Below, piece after piece: positions 39,653 to 48,453 of a DNA stretch of 64,000 nucleotides; position 1 is the first letter of the stretch, and every line of letters starts with the position of its first letter. The stretch comes from Streptomyces sp. TS71-3 (GTDB lineage: Bacteria; Actinomycetota; Actinomycetes; Streptomycetales; Streptomycetaceae): contig NZ_BNEL01000001.1 of NCBI RefSeq assembly GCF_018327685.1, forward strand, positions 5,457,501-5,521,500, written 5' to 3'. Under the pieces are notes generated by a model. It searched no databases and had not been told where the DNA came from. It saw only the letters and a program-made list of their open reading frames with translations. Position numbers and translations under genes: made by a program.

Positions 39653-40414
39653 ATGTCCACCACTGAGCAGCGCGTCGCGATCGTCACCGGTGCCGCGCGC
39701 GGCATCGGCGCCGCCACCGCGGTACGGCTGGCCGCGGACGGTCGCGCGGTAGCCGTGCTCGACCTCGACGAGGGTGCCTGCGAGGACACCGTCGAGAAGA
39801 TCACCGCCGCCGGCGGCAGGGCGCTCGCGGTGGGCTGCGACGTCAGCGACGAGGAGCAGGTGGCCTCGGCGGTCCAGCGCGTCGCGGACGGTCTCGGCGC
39901 GCCGACGATCCTCGTGAACAACGCCGGGGTGCTCCGCGACAACCTCCTGTTCAAGATGAGCGTGTCCGACTGGGACACGGTGCTCGGCGTCCACCTGCGC
40001 GGCGCCTTCCTGATGTCCCGCGCGGCACAGAAGCACATGGTGGACTCCGCGTTCGGCCGCATCGTCAACCTGTCGTCGTCCTCGGCGCTCGGCAACCGCG
40101 GCCAGGTGAACTACGCCGCGGCCAAGGCCGGCATGCAGGGCTTCACGAAGACCCTGGCCAAGGAGCTGGGGAAGTTCGGCGTCACCGCCAACTCCGTCGC
40201 CCCCGGCTTCATCGCCACCGAGATGACCAAGTCGACCGCGGAGCGCGTCGGCATGGGCTTCGAGGACTTCCAGGCCGCGGCCGCCACGCAGATCCCCGTC
40301 CAGCGCGTCGGGCAGCCCGAGGACGTCGCCAACGCCATCGCCTTCTTCACGGGCGACGCGGCCGGCTTCGTCTCCGGGCAGGTCCTGTACGTGGCCGGCG
40401 GCCCGCTCAACTGA
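39653..40414 (+). CDS. Short-chain dehydrogenase/reductase (FabG-like)
   Basis: This 253-aa SDR has a Rossmann loop TGAARGIG, NNAG, catalytic Ser in LSSSSALGN, and YAAAK (Y-x3-K), plus the family end PEDVANAIAFF. It is close to 3-oxoacyl-ACP/CoA reductases and should reduce or oxidise a 3-hydroxy/3-oxoacyl substrate with NAD(P). It is first in a two-gene operon with another SDR, 17 nt apart, behind a consensus promoter. AGGAGAAGC precedes the ATG. Confidence 0.9.
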   Translation: MSTTEQRVAIVTGAARGIGAATAVRLAADGRAVAVLDLDEGACEDTVEKITAAGGRALAVGCDVSDEEQVASAVQRVADGLGAPTILVNNAGVLRDNLLFKMSVSDWDTVLGVHLRGAFLMSRAAQKHMVDSAFGRIVNLSSSSALGNRGQVNYAAAKAGMQGFTKTLAKELGKFGVTANSVAPGFIATEMTKSTAERVGMGFEDFQAAAATQIPVQRVGQPEDVANAIAFFTGDAAGFVSGQVLYVAGGPLN

Positions 40415-40431
40415 TCGCGAGGAAGACCCCA

Positions 40432-41187
40432 ATGACACAGCAGGACAGCGGCAAGGTCGCGCTGATCACCGGCGCGAGCCGCGGCATCGGCTACGGAGTG
40501 GCGCAGGCGCTGGTGGCCCGCGGAGACCGGGTCTGCATCACGGGCCGGGGCGAGGAGGCCCTCAAGGAGGCCGCCGAGAAGCTGGGCGCGGACCGCGCGC
40601 TGGCCGTGCCCGGCAAGGCGCACGACGAGGCGCACCAGGCGCTCGCCGTCGAGCGCACCATGGAGACCTTCGGCAGGATCGACTTCCTCATCAACAACGC
40701 GGGCACCAACCCCGTGTTCGGGCCGATGGCCGACATGGACCTGGGCGTCGCGCGCAAGGTCTACGAGACCAACGTCATCTCGGCGCTCGGCTTCGCCCAG
40801 CGCACCTGGAAGGCGTGGCAGCAGGAGAACGGCGGCGTGATCGTCAACATCGCCTCCATAGCGGGCGTCGGTGCGTCCCCCTTCGTCGGCGCCTACGGCA
40901 TGAGCAAGGCCGCGATGATCAACCTGACCCTCCAGCTCGCGCACGAGTTCGCCCCGCGGGTGAGGGTCAACGCCATCGCGCCGGGAGTGGTCAAGACCCG
41001 CTTCGCGAAGGCCCTGTACGAGGGCCGCGAGGAGGAGGCGGCCGCTGCCTACCCGCTGGGCCGGCTCGGCGTGCCCGAGGACGTCGGCGGCGCGGCGGCC
41101 TTCCTCACCTCGGACCAGTCGGAGTGGATCACCGGCCAGACCCTGGTGGTGGACGGCGGCATCTTCCTCAACGCGGGTGTCAGCTGA
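40432..41187 (+). CDS. Short-chain dehydrogenase/reductase
   Basis: This 251-aa SDR has TGASRGIG, NNAG, IASIAGVG (Ser) and YGMSK (Y-x3-K), with the ending PEDVGGAAAFLTSDQSEWITGQ. It is a separate subfamily from the preceding SDR (low overall similarity), so the operon encodes two different oxidoreductases, perhaps for consecutive steps of fatty-acid or related metabolism. GAGGAAG lies upstream of the ATG. Confidence 0.9.
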   Translation: MTQQDSGKVALITGASRGIGYGVAQALVARGDRVCITGRGEEALKEAAEKLGADRALAVPGKAHDEAHQALAVERTMETFGRIDFLINNAGTNPVFGPMADMDLGVARKVYETNVISALGFAQRTWKAWQQENGGVIVNIASIAGVGASPFVGAYGMSKAAMINLTLQLAHEFAPRVRVNAIAPGVVKTRFAKALYEGREEEAAAAYPLGRLGVPEDVGGAAAFLTSDQSEWITGQTLVVDGGIFLNAGVS

Positions 41188-41325
41188 CCGGCCGGTAACC
41201 CTCGACACGCGTTCTCTCCTCGATAGGTGACTACCCCTCACCTTTGCCGGGGTGCGGCGGATCGGGCGGCTCGGCGCTGCGGTATCGTCGGCCGACTCAT
41301 GGCGTGACCTGATCGAGGAGAGCGC

Positions 41326-42906
41326 GTGTTCAACCGGATCCGATGTGTACGGCCCCTTGCCGCGACCGTCTCCATATCCGTGCTTGCCGGATGTGGGCTC
41401 ATGTCTTCGGACGACGCCGGTCACGGACAGCAGATCGCCGTGGGAACGACCAGCGCCCCCAGCACGCTGGACCCCGCAGCAGCCTGGGACGGCTCGTGGG
41501 AGCTGTTCCGGAACATCTACCAGACGCTGCTCGCCTACCCTGACGGCGCCACGCAGCCCAAGCCGGACGCCGCCGAGAACTGCAGGTTCACGGATTCCGG
41601 AAAGCGCACCTACCGGTGCACGCTCCGCTCGGACATGACGTTCTCCAACGGGGACACGCTCGACGCGCAGGCCGTCAAGTACTCCATGGACCGGATAGGC
41701 AAGATCAACGCGCCGGGCGGTCCCGCCGGACTGCTGGGCAGCCTTGACCGGGTCGAGACCAAGGGCGACTCGGTGGTGCTCTTCAAGCTCAAGAAGCCCG
41801 ACGCCACCTTCCCGTTCGTCCTGGCCACGCCGGCCATGTCCATCGTCGACCCGGCGGAGTACCCGCCCGACGCGGTCCGCAAGGGCAACGAGGTCACGGC
41901 CTCGGGACCGTACACGCTGAAGAGCTACGTCGCCGGCAAGCAGGCCGTGCTGGCCAGGAACGAGAGTTACAAGGGCCCGGCCCGGCTGAAGAACGACGGC
42001 ACCACGATCCGCTACTTCCAGGACTCCCACGAAATGGTCCGGGCCCTGAAGAAGAAGCAGATCGACGTCACCGTGCGCGGCCTGGCCGCGGACGACATCG
42101 TGGCGCTCAAGAGCGGTGAGTCGCAGGAGGGCATCCAGCTGATCGAGGAGGCCGGCACGGAGACCAGCTACCTCGTCTTCAACCCGAAGGACCCGTGGGC
42201 CGGCAAGCTCCCGGTGCGCAGGGCGATCGCCCAGCTCATCGACCGGGGCGCCATCGCGGACAAGGTCTACCAGGGCACCGTCGAGCCGCTCTACTCGATG
42301 ATCCCGAAGGGGGTCGTGGGCCACACCGCCGGGTTCTTCGACGAGTACGGCAAGGCCAGCGCCTCCAAGGCCCGCTCGATCCTCACCGACGCGGGCATCA
42401 CCAAGCCCGTGCCGCTCACCCTGTGGTACACCTCGGACCGGTACGGCTCGGCGACCCAGCCGATGTTCGAGGAGATCAAGAGCCAGCTCGACGGCTCGGG
42501 CCTGTTCACGGTCACGCTCAAGAGCCGCCCCTGGACGGAGTTCGAGGCGGGTTACCAGAAGGGCGAGTACCCGGTGTTCGGGCGCGGCTGGTCGCCCGAC
42601 TTCCCCGACCCGGACGACTTCGTCACGCCCTTCGTGGGGGACCAGAACGCCCTCGGCACCCCCTACGAGTCGCCGCGGATGACCGACGAGCTGCTGCCGG
42701 AGTCCCGCGAGGAGAGCGACCGCGGCGAGGCCGTGCAGGCCTTCGAGCAGATCCAGGAGATCATGCTCCAGGACGCGCGGCTGCTGCCGCTGTGGCAGAG
42801 CAAGCTGTTCGTGGCGGCGAGCGAGGAGATCTCCGGCGCCGAGAGCGCCTTCGACTCGGGTTCGATCATGGACATGTGGGAGCTGGGCCGGAAGACGAGC
42901 TGGTAG
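41326..42906 (+). CDS. Family 5 substrate-binding lipoprotein (oligopeptide/nickel type)
   Basis: This 526-aa lipoprotein has a short signal with lipobox LAGC and a family-5 (SBP_bac_5) binding domain: TLDPAAAWDGSWELFRNIYQ, TYRCTLRSDMTFSNGDTLDA, ASGPYTLKSYVAG and LFVFNPKDPWAGKLPVRRAI-type segments. It delivers peptides, nickel or other solutes to an ABC permease. No permease or ATPase gene is adjacent, so it is an orphan that may use a shared transporter or act as a sensor. GTG start after GAGGAGAGC. Confidence 0.9.
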   Translation: MFNRIRCVRPLAATVSISVLAGCGLMSSDDAGHGQQIAVGTTSAPSTLDPAAAWDGSWELFRNIYQTLLAYPDGATQPKPDAAENCRFTDSGKRTYRCTLRSDMTFSNGDTLDAQAVKYSMDRIGKINAPGGPAGLLGSLDRVETKGDSVVLFKLKKPDATFPFVLATPAMSIVDPAEYPPDAVRKGNEVTASGPYTLKSYVAGKQAVLARNESYKGPARLKNDGTTIRYFQDSHEMVRALKKKQIDVTVRGLAADDIVALKSGESQEGIQLIEEAGTETSYLVFNPKDPWAGKLPVRRAIAQLIDRGAIADKVYQGTVEPLYSMIPKGVVGHTAGFFDEYGKASASKARSILTDAGITKPVPLTLWYTSDRYGSATQPMFEEIKSQLDGSGLFTVTLKSRPWTEFEAGYQKGEYPVFGRGWSPDFPDPDDFVTPFVGDQNALGTPYESPRMTDELLPESREESDRGEAVQAFEQIQEIMLQDARLLPLWQSKLFVAASEEISGAESAFDSGSIMDMWELGRKTSW

Positions 42907-43007
42907 GACGGGTACGGGCCGGGTGTCAGTGGTCGCCGGTAGGTTCTCCTCCTGGCGACCGCATCTTCGCGCGGCCGTCGAGTGAACGTATCCCGGAGGA
43001 AGTTGAC

Positions 43008-43700
43008 GTGACCGACACCGCCATGCTGCCCGAGTCCTGGCGCGGCGTCCTCGGCGAGGAACTGCAGAAGCCCTACTTCGCGGAGCTCACCGAGTTCGTG
43101 GAGGAGGAGCGGGCGAGGGGTCCCGTCTATCCGCCGCGCGAGGAGGTGTTCGCCGCCCTCGACGCGACGCCCTTCGACGAGGTGAAGGTCCTCGTCCTCG
43201 GCCAGGACCCCTACCACGGCGAGGGCCAGGGCCACGGCCTGTGCTTCTCGGTCCGCCCCGGAGTGAAGACGCCCCCGTCGCTGCGGAACATCTACCGCGA
43301 GCTCCAGGACGAGCTGGGCCTGCCCGTCCCGGACAACGGCTACCTGATGCCGTGGGCCCGCCAGGGCGTCCTGCTGCTCAACGCGGTCCTGACCGTCCGC
43401 GCCGGCGAGCCCAACTCCCACAAGGGCAAGGGCTGGGAGAAGTTCACGGACGCCGTGATCAGCGCCGTGGCCGAGCGCCCCGACCCCGCGGTCTTCGTGC
43501 TCTGGGGGAACTACGCCCAGAAGAAGCTCCCCCTCATCGACGAGAAGCGGCACGCGGTCGTCAAGGGAGCCCACCCCTCGCCGCTCTCCGCCCGCAAGTT
43601 CTTCGGCTCACGCCCGTTCACCCAGATCGACAAGGCGGTCGCCGAGCAGGGGCACGCCCCGATCTCCTGGCGCATCCCCGATCTGGGGGCGGCCGGCTAG
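43008..43700 (+). CDS. ung: Uracil-DNA glycosylase (family 1)
   Basis: This 230-aa enzyme removes uracil from DNA for base-excision repair. Motifs are complete: catalytic D67 in GQDPYHG, GHGLCFSV, and H189 in HPSPLSARKFFGSRPF (the DNA-intercalation loop). The length matches the family. GTG 43008 follows GGAGGA by 6-7 nt. Streptomyces carry more than one ung gene, from memory. There is no operon partner. Confidence 0.96.
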   Translation: MTDTAMLPESWRGVLGEELQKPYFAELTEFVEEERARGPVYPPREEVFAALDATPFDEVKVLVLGQDPYHGEGQGHGLCFSVRPGVKTPPSLRNIYRELQDELGLPVPDNGYLMPWARQGVLLLNAVLTVRAGEPNSHKGKGWEKFTDAVISAVAERPDPAVFVLWGNYAQKKLPLIDEKRHAVVKGAHPSPLSARKFFGSRPFTQIDKAVAEQGHAPISWRIPDLGAAG

Positions 43701-43997
43701 CACCTCCGGACGGCCTCCCCCTGCCGGGAACCGCCACCGAGAACACATCGGAGAGCACCATCGCGGCTGCGGCGCCTGGCCCCGCACTGCAAGGAACGTC
43801 CCACGCGACCTTGCCCGGGGTGGGGTCCGGGGCCTGGCGCGCGGCCCGTCCGCGGCCTCCGGCACCACGCGTACGGCCCCGCCGTCACCGCCCTGGCCCA
43901 ACCCCGGATGCCGGGCGGGGCGGCCCACGCCATTGTCGGTGGCGGTGGACAGCGGGGTGACGCGGCGCCGGGCCGCCGTGTCGTCGTGGGCCGGAGC

Positions 43998-44507
43998 GTG
44001 GAGGACGCGGTGGCGCAGTACCAGGAAGGCGCGGAGCCCACGGCCGACGACGCCATGATGACCAGGATCGGTCAGGTGATCATGCTGCACCACGGAGGCG
44101 ACCGCGAGGAGGCTCGCGGCCGCTTCCTCGCCCTCTGGTCGGAGATCGGCGAGGACGGCGACCCGTTGCACCGCTGCACCCTGGCCCACTACATGGCGGA
44201 CACCCAGGACGACCCCGTCGACGAACTGGCCTGGGACCTGCGCGCGCTGTCGGCCGCGGAGGAACTGACCGTGCTGCCGCCCGCTCCCGGCACCCCGGGT
44301 GGAACGCCCGCCGCCCGGGCCTTCCTTCCGTCGCTGCACCTCAACCTGGCGGCGGACTACGACCGCCTCGGCCGCCCCGAGGCGGCACGCAGCCACGTGC
44401 GCCGCGCCCGCGGCGCCATGGCCGCCCTCGGTGACGACCGGTACGGAAGGAGCGTGCGAGACGCCATCGGCCGGCTGGAACAGAGACTCACCGACAAGTC
44501 GACATAG
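43998..44507 (+). CDS. Tetratricopeptide-like hypothetical protein
   Basis: This protein of about 169 aa has helical-repeat character: IGQVIMLHHGGDREEARGRFLALW, HRCTLAHYMADTQDDPVDELAWDL, SLHLNLAADYDRLGRPEAARSHVRRAR. The pattern fits TPR scaffolds. The start is uncertain: GTG 43998 is chosen because conserved-looking coding begins here, but starts at 43908 or 44055 are possible and none has a good ribosome site. The function is unknown. Confidence 0.65.
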   Translation: MEDAVAQYQEGAEPTADDAMMTRIGQVIMLHHGGDREEARGRFLALWSEIGEDGDPLHRCTLAHYMADTQDDPVDELAWDLRALSAAEELTVLPPAPGTPGGTPAARAFLPSLHLNLAADYDRLGRPEAARSHVRRARGAMAALGDDRYGRSVRDAIGRLEQRLTDKST

Positions 44508-44653
44508 CGACGACGCGTCGATACCGGCCGTCCCGTTGCCTCGGCGACCCTTCGGTCGCGGTCCCGACGGCCCGCGGCAGCCCGGTGCGGGCGCCGCCGG
44601 GAGCGGTGGGGGAAGACCGACAACAGGAAGCGCGGCCGGGCCGCGTCACGTGC

Positions 44654-45178
44654 TCACGGCCACATGCCCATCCCTCCGCACCCGGCCACCCCTCTGCCGG
44701 CCGGAGCCGCGGGTGCGAGCGGGCAGGCGCCGGCTCCGGGCGGGACCAGCCAGAGCGGTCCGACGGGGCCGGCGGGGATCGGCACGGGGATCCGCGGGGC
44801 GGGTGCGGCCGGGTAGGGCGCGTTGGGCACCGCGGGCGCCGGCTGGGCCGGTGGCCGCCGGACCCCACCGGGTGGCGCGCCCACACGGCCGCGCGCACCC
44901 GGGAGCGCCCCCGGTGGTCCGTCGCGCCTCGGCTCGGGCGCCCTTGAGCGGTCCTTGCGGGCCATCCGCTCCAGGGCCTCCAGGGCCGGCGCCCGGACCG
45001 TCCGCGGCGGCTTCGCGTCGTCCGGAGCCGTCGCGAGGCCTGGCGAGGGGCCTGTCCGTGACGCGGTCGCCCCGCCCGGCCGCGACGTGCCCGGCGGCGA
45101 CTGCACGCTCACACAGGCCGTGACGGTCGAGACGGCCGTGACGATCAGGAGCGCCGCTGATGTCGTGGTTCTGTGCAC
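44654..45178 (-). CDS. Proline-rich putative lipoprotein
   Basis: This 174-aa protein has an N-terminal signal ending VTAC (lipobox), then an Ala/Pro/Arg-rich, low-complexity body with PAPAVPNAPYPAAPAPRIPV and a Gly-rich end. It is probably exported and lipid-anchored. No domain is recognised. An overlapping frame on the same strand (44646-45218) is less likely because it lacks a signal peptide. Function unknown. Confidence 0.55.
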   Translation of the reverse strand: MHRTTTSAALLIVTAVSTVTACVSVQSPPGTSRPGGATASRTGPSPGLATAPDDAKPPRTVRAPALEALERMARKDRSRAPEPRRDGPPGALPGARGRVGAPPGGVRRPPAQPAPAVPNAPYPAAPAPRIPVPIPAGPVGPLWLVPPGAGACPLAPAAPAGRGVAGCGGMGMWP

Positions 45179-45320
45179 TCGGGCAACTCTGCTGAGTCGT
45201 GCCCCTTTTCATGTGCATATGAGCCCTGTATGGCCCTTACGAGTGATCACCCGAACGGATGGCCCACCCTGCGGACCCGGGTCGCCGAGGGGGTCTTGGG
45301 CGGCCTACGGCCTGCCGTGA

Positions 45321-45944
45321 TCAGGGGTGGCCGGTGCCGACCAGGCCGGCGAGGAGCTCGCGGACGCTGAGCCGCAGTTCCTCGGCGGACGGGACCTCCG
45401 CGTGGTACGAGCCGGCCACGCACGAGAACATCATCCCGTCGCACCAGGCGGTGAGCGACAGTGCGTGCCGCGCCGGGTCCGTGGAGCCGGCCGCCGCGAC
45501 CATGGCCGTCAGCGGATCCCTGAAACGCCGGCCCGCGGCGTCGAAGAACTCGCGGAGCTCGGGGCGCCGGGTGGCCTCCAGGGCGAGTTCGTAACGGGCC
45601 GTCAGCAGCTCCCGGTATCCGCTGAGGTAGCGGTGCAACGCAAGGGCGAGGCCGTCGGCCAGCGCCTCGGCGCCGCCCCGCGGGTCCGGCATCTCGTCGG
45701 GCGTGAGCACGCTCGCCTCGCGCTCCGCGAGCCTCCGCACCGCCGCCTGGAGCAGTGCGAGGCGCGTGCGCGCGTGATTGGACGTGGAGCCCGGCGGAAG
45801 GCCCGCCGCCTCGTCGACCGCCCGGTGCGTCAGCCCCCGCATGCCCCGCTCCGCGAGGAGCTTCAGTGCCGTGTCGGCGACGGTCTCGGCCCGGGAGGAG
45901 CGCTGGTGGGAGCCGGGGGATCGGGCGGGGGTGCGTGCGGACAT
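45321..45944 (-). CDS. TetR-family regulator
   Basis: This 207-aa TetR protein has the helix-turn-helix ALKLLAERGMRGLTHRAVDE, AAGLPPGSTSNHARTRLALL and a C-terminal ligand-binding domain of the TetR_C type with ELLTARYELALEATRRPELR. It is divergent from an FAD monooxygenase across 140 bp that contains a CACTACA-type palindrome. It very likely represses that gene and itself. Confidence 0.88.
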   Translation of the reverse strand: MSARTPARSPGSHQRSSRAETVADTALKLLAERGMRGLTHRAVDEAAGLPPGSTSNHARTRLALLQAAVRRLAEREASVLTPDEMPDPRGGAEALADGLALALHRYLSGYRELLTARYELALEATRRPELREFFDAAGRRFRDPLTAMVAAAGSTDPARHALSLTAWCDGMMFSCVAGSYHAEVPSAEELRLSVRELLAGLVGTGHP

Positions 45945-45996
45945 GCCCCCAACCTACCTGCGGCACTGCGGATGTAGTACGTTCGAGGGCGGCTGC

Positions 45997-46012
45997 CACT
46001 ACAGGTGTAGTG
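45997..46012. promoter_or_regulatory. Candidate TetR operator
   Basis: CACTACAGGTGTAGTG has perfect 7-bp arms (CACTACA / TGTAGTG) around GG. A partial copy, GATGTAGTAC, lies 26 bp upstream. It is placed in the divergent tetR/monooxygenase gap, 73 bp before the monooxygenase start. Confidence 0.65.
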
Positions 46013-46084
46013 ACCATGGCGTTCCCGCCCGGTATCCGGCGCGGGCGACGGGGCACGGGGACGGACCGGCGAGGGGAGAGTCCG

Positions 46085-47365
46085 ATGCGGAACAGCACAA
46101 CGGGCGGGGCGGGTGAACGGGCGCCGCGCGCCGTGGTCATCGGCGGCGGCATCGGCGGCCTGACCGCCGCGGTGGGTCTCCACCGGCGCGGGTGGCGCGT
46201 GACGGTGCTGGAGCGCGCAGGCTCACTGGCCCCGGTCGGCGCCGCGATCGCGCTGTCGCCCAACGCCCTGCGCGCCCTCGACGTGATCGGTGCAGGTAAG
46301 GAGGTCCGCGCCCTTGCCGCCTGGGAGGGCGACGGCGGCCTGCGCACCCCGTCGGGCCGCTGGCTCGCCCGCACGGACGCCGAACGCAACGAGGCGAGGT
46401 TCGGCGGCCCGCTGGTGCTGCTGCGCCGTTCGACGCTGGTCGACCTCCTCGCCGCGCGGCTCCCGGACGGCGCCGTCCGCACGGGGTCCCAGGCCGCACT
46501 CGCCGACGTGGGAGACCCGGGACACGCGAGCGCACCGGGTGCCGCCGAGCCCGGCGGTGCTCCGCCGGCATCCGGCCGCCCTGCGCGGGTGACCACCCCG
46601 GACGGCGACCTGGAGGCCGAGCTCGCCGTCGCCGCCGACGGCGTCCACTCCGGCGCCCGGGCCGTCCTCTTCCCGGACCACCCCGGTCCCTCCTACGCCG
46701 GATTCACCACCTGGCGCCTGATGGTCCCGGCCCCCGGCCCGTTCGCGCCCCACGAGACCTGGGGCCGCGGCCTGCTGTGGGGCACCCAGCCGCTCAAGGA
46801 CGGCTCCGTGTACGCCTACGCCGCCGCCGCGGCACCGCCCGGCGGCCACGCCCCCGACGACGAGCGGGCCGAGCTGCGGCGCTTCTTCGGCCACTGGCAC
46901 GAGCCGGTCCCGTCCCTCATCGACGCCGTGCCCGCGGACGAGGTGCTGCGGCATGACGTCCACCATCTCGCGACACCGCTGCCCGCCCTCCACAGGGGCC
47001 GGGTCGCGGTGCTCGGCGACGCCGCGCACGCCATGCCGCCCACCCTCGGACAGGGCGGCAACCAGGCCGTCGAGGACGCCGTCGTGCTCGCCCACCACGC
47101 CGACCCCGCCGCGCCCGCCCCCGACCTCGCCGGGTACACCCGGGACCGGCTGCCGCGCACCACGGCCATCGCGGCCCGTTCGGTCAGCACCAGCCGAATG
47201 ATGATCACCCGGCGTTCCGCGGCCGCCGTCGCCCTTCGGAACGGCGCCATCGCCGTCCTCTCCACGCTCTTCCCCGCGGTCATGCTGCGCAGTTTCGACG
47301 AGGTGGCCGGCTGGCGGCCGCCGGGGGCCACGTATGCTTCCCCGACATCGGAGCACACCCCCTGA
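46085..47365 (+). CDS. FAD-dependent monooxygenase (PHBH family)
   Basis: This 426-aa class A flavin monooxygenase has an N-terminal dinucleotide fold VVIGGGIGGLTAAVGLHRRG, the DG motif AADGVHSGAR and the GD motif VAVLGDAAHAMPPTLGQGGN. Relatives hydroxylate aromatic or polyketide rings using NAD(P)H and O2. ATG 46085 has AGGGGAGA 6 nt upstream and is preferred to ATG 46016, which lies beside the operator. It is divergent from its likely repressor, tetR. The substrate is unknown; relatives of this arrangement often confer antibiotic modification. Confidence 0.9.
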   Translation: MRNSTTGGAGERAPRAVVIGGGIGGLTAAVGLHRRGWRVTVLERAGSLAPVGAAIALSPNALRALDVIGAGKEVRALAAWEGDGGLRTPSGRWLARTDAERNEARFGGPLVLLRRSTLVDLLAARLPDGAVRTGSQAALADVGDPGHASAPGAAEPGGAPPASGRPARVTTPDGDLEAELAVAADGVHSGARAVLFPDHPGPSYAGFTTWRLMVPAPGPFAPHETWGRGLLWGTQPLKDGSVYAYAAAAAPPGGHAPDDERAELRRFFGHWHEPVPSLIDAVPADEVLRHDVHHLATPLPALHRGRVAVLGDAAHAMPPTLGQGGNQAVEDAVVLAHHADPAAPAPDLAGYTRDRLPRTTAIAARSVSTSRMMITRRSAAAVALRNGAIAVLSTLFPAVMLRSFDEVAGWRPPGATYASPTSEHTP

Positions 47366-47421
47366 CACCACGCTCCGTGGCGAGAACGCCATCGACTGCG
47401 ACGAGAGCTGAGGAGACCCGG

Positions 47422-48327
47422 GTGAAGGTCGGCTGCATCGGACTGGGTGACATCGCCCAGAAGGCGTATCTGCCGGTGCTCACCGCCCTGCCGGGCGTCG
47501 AACTCCACCTGCACACGCGGACGCCCGTGACCCTGGCCCGGGTCGCCGCCGCCCACCACATCCCCGCCGAGCGCTGCCACGAGGACCTGGGCGGGCTGCT
47601 CGCGCAGGACCTCGACGCGGCGTTCGTGCACGCCCCCACCGCGGTGCACCCCGAGATCACCGGGCGGCTGCTGGAGGCGGGCGTACCCACCTGCGTCGAC
47701 AAGCCGCTCGCCTACGACCTCGACGACTCCGAACGGCTCGTGGGCCTCGCGGAGCGGCGCCGCACCAGCCTGATGGTGGCGTTCAACCGGCGCTACGCCC
47801 CCGCGTACGCGCAGTGCGCCGAGCACCCGCGCGAGCTGATCCTGATGCAGAAGAACCGGGTCGGCCTGCCCGAGGAGCCCCGGACGTTCATCCTCGACGA
47901 CTTCATCCACGTCGCGGACACCCTGCGCTTCCTGGCACCGGCCGCGATCGACCACGTGAGTGTCCGGGCCCGGGCGGCACGCGGGCTGCTGCACCACGTC
48001 GTGCTCCAGCTCGGCGGCGACGGCTTCACGGCCCTCGGCGTGATGAACCGTCTCAGCGGCTCCACCGAGGAGATCCTCGAAGTCTCCGGGCAGGACACCA
48101 AGCGGCAGGTGGTGAACCTCGCCGACATCGTCGACCACAAGGGCCAGCCGAGCGTGCGGCGGCGCGGCGACTGGGTTCCGGTGGCACGCCAGCGCGGCAT
48201 CGAGCAGGTGGTCCTGGCCTTCCTGGACGCCGTGCGCGCCGGCACCGTGCTCAGCGCCCGGGACGCCCTGGCGACCCACGAGTTGTGCGAGCGGGTGGTC
48301 GCGGCGGTCGGCGAGCAGACCGCCTGA
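47422..48327 (+). CDS. Gfo/Idh/MocA-family oxidoreductase
   Basis: This 301-aa protein has an N-terminal Rossmann fold VKVGCIGLGDIAQKAYLPVL, the nicotinamide-site motif CVDKPLAYDL (DKP in place of EKP) and a C-terminal alpha/beta domain with DDFIHVADTLRFL. It should oxidise or reduce a sugar-like substrate with NAD(P). GTG 47422 follows GAGGAGA. It is 56 nt after the monooxygenase and may be co-transcribed. The substrate is unknown. Confidence 0.88.
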   Translation: MKVGCIGLGDIAQKAYLPVLTALPGVELHLHTRTPVTLARVAAAHHIPAERCHEDLGGLLAQDLDAAFVHAPTAVHPEITGRLLEAGVPTCVDKPLAYDLDDSERLVGLAERRRTSLMVAFNRRYAPAYAQCAEHPRELILMQKNRVGLPEEPRTFILDDFIHVADTLRFLAPAAIDHVSVRARAARGLLHHVVLQLGGDGFTALGVMNRLSGSTEEILEVSGQDTKRQVVNLADIVDHKGQPSVRRRGDWVPVARQRGIEQVVLAFLDAVRAGTVLSARDALATHELCERVVAAVGEQTA

Positions 48328-48453
48328 GCGACGGGGCCCGCCACGAGGACGGGCACCAGCGGCGGCCGGAACAGTGCCATGGGCCTTGACCCGGGCGGTC
48401 CGCCGGGCCGCGCCGCACCCTCCGCGGGCGGCGTGGGACCTACGCTGCTGTGG

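Noticed and set aside
44646..45218. Alternative minus-strand frame overlapping the proline-rich lipoprotein
   Set aside because: No signal peptide or domain; the other frame has a lipobox.
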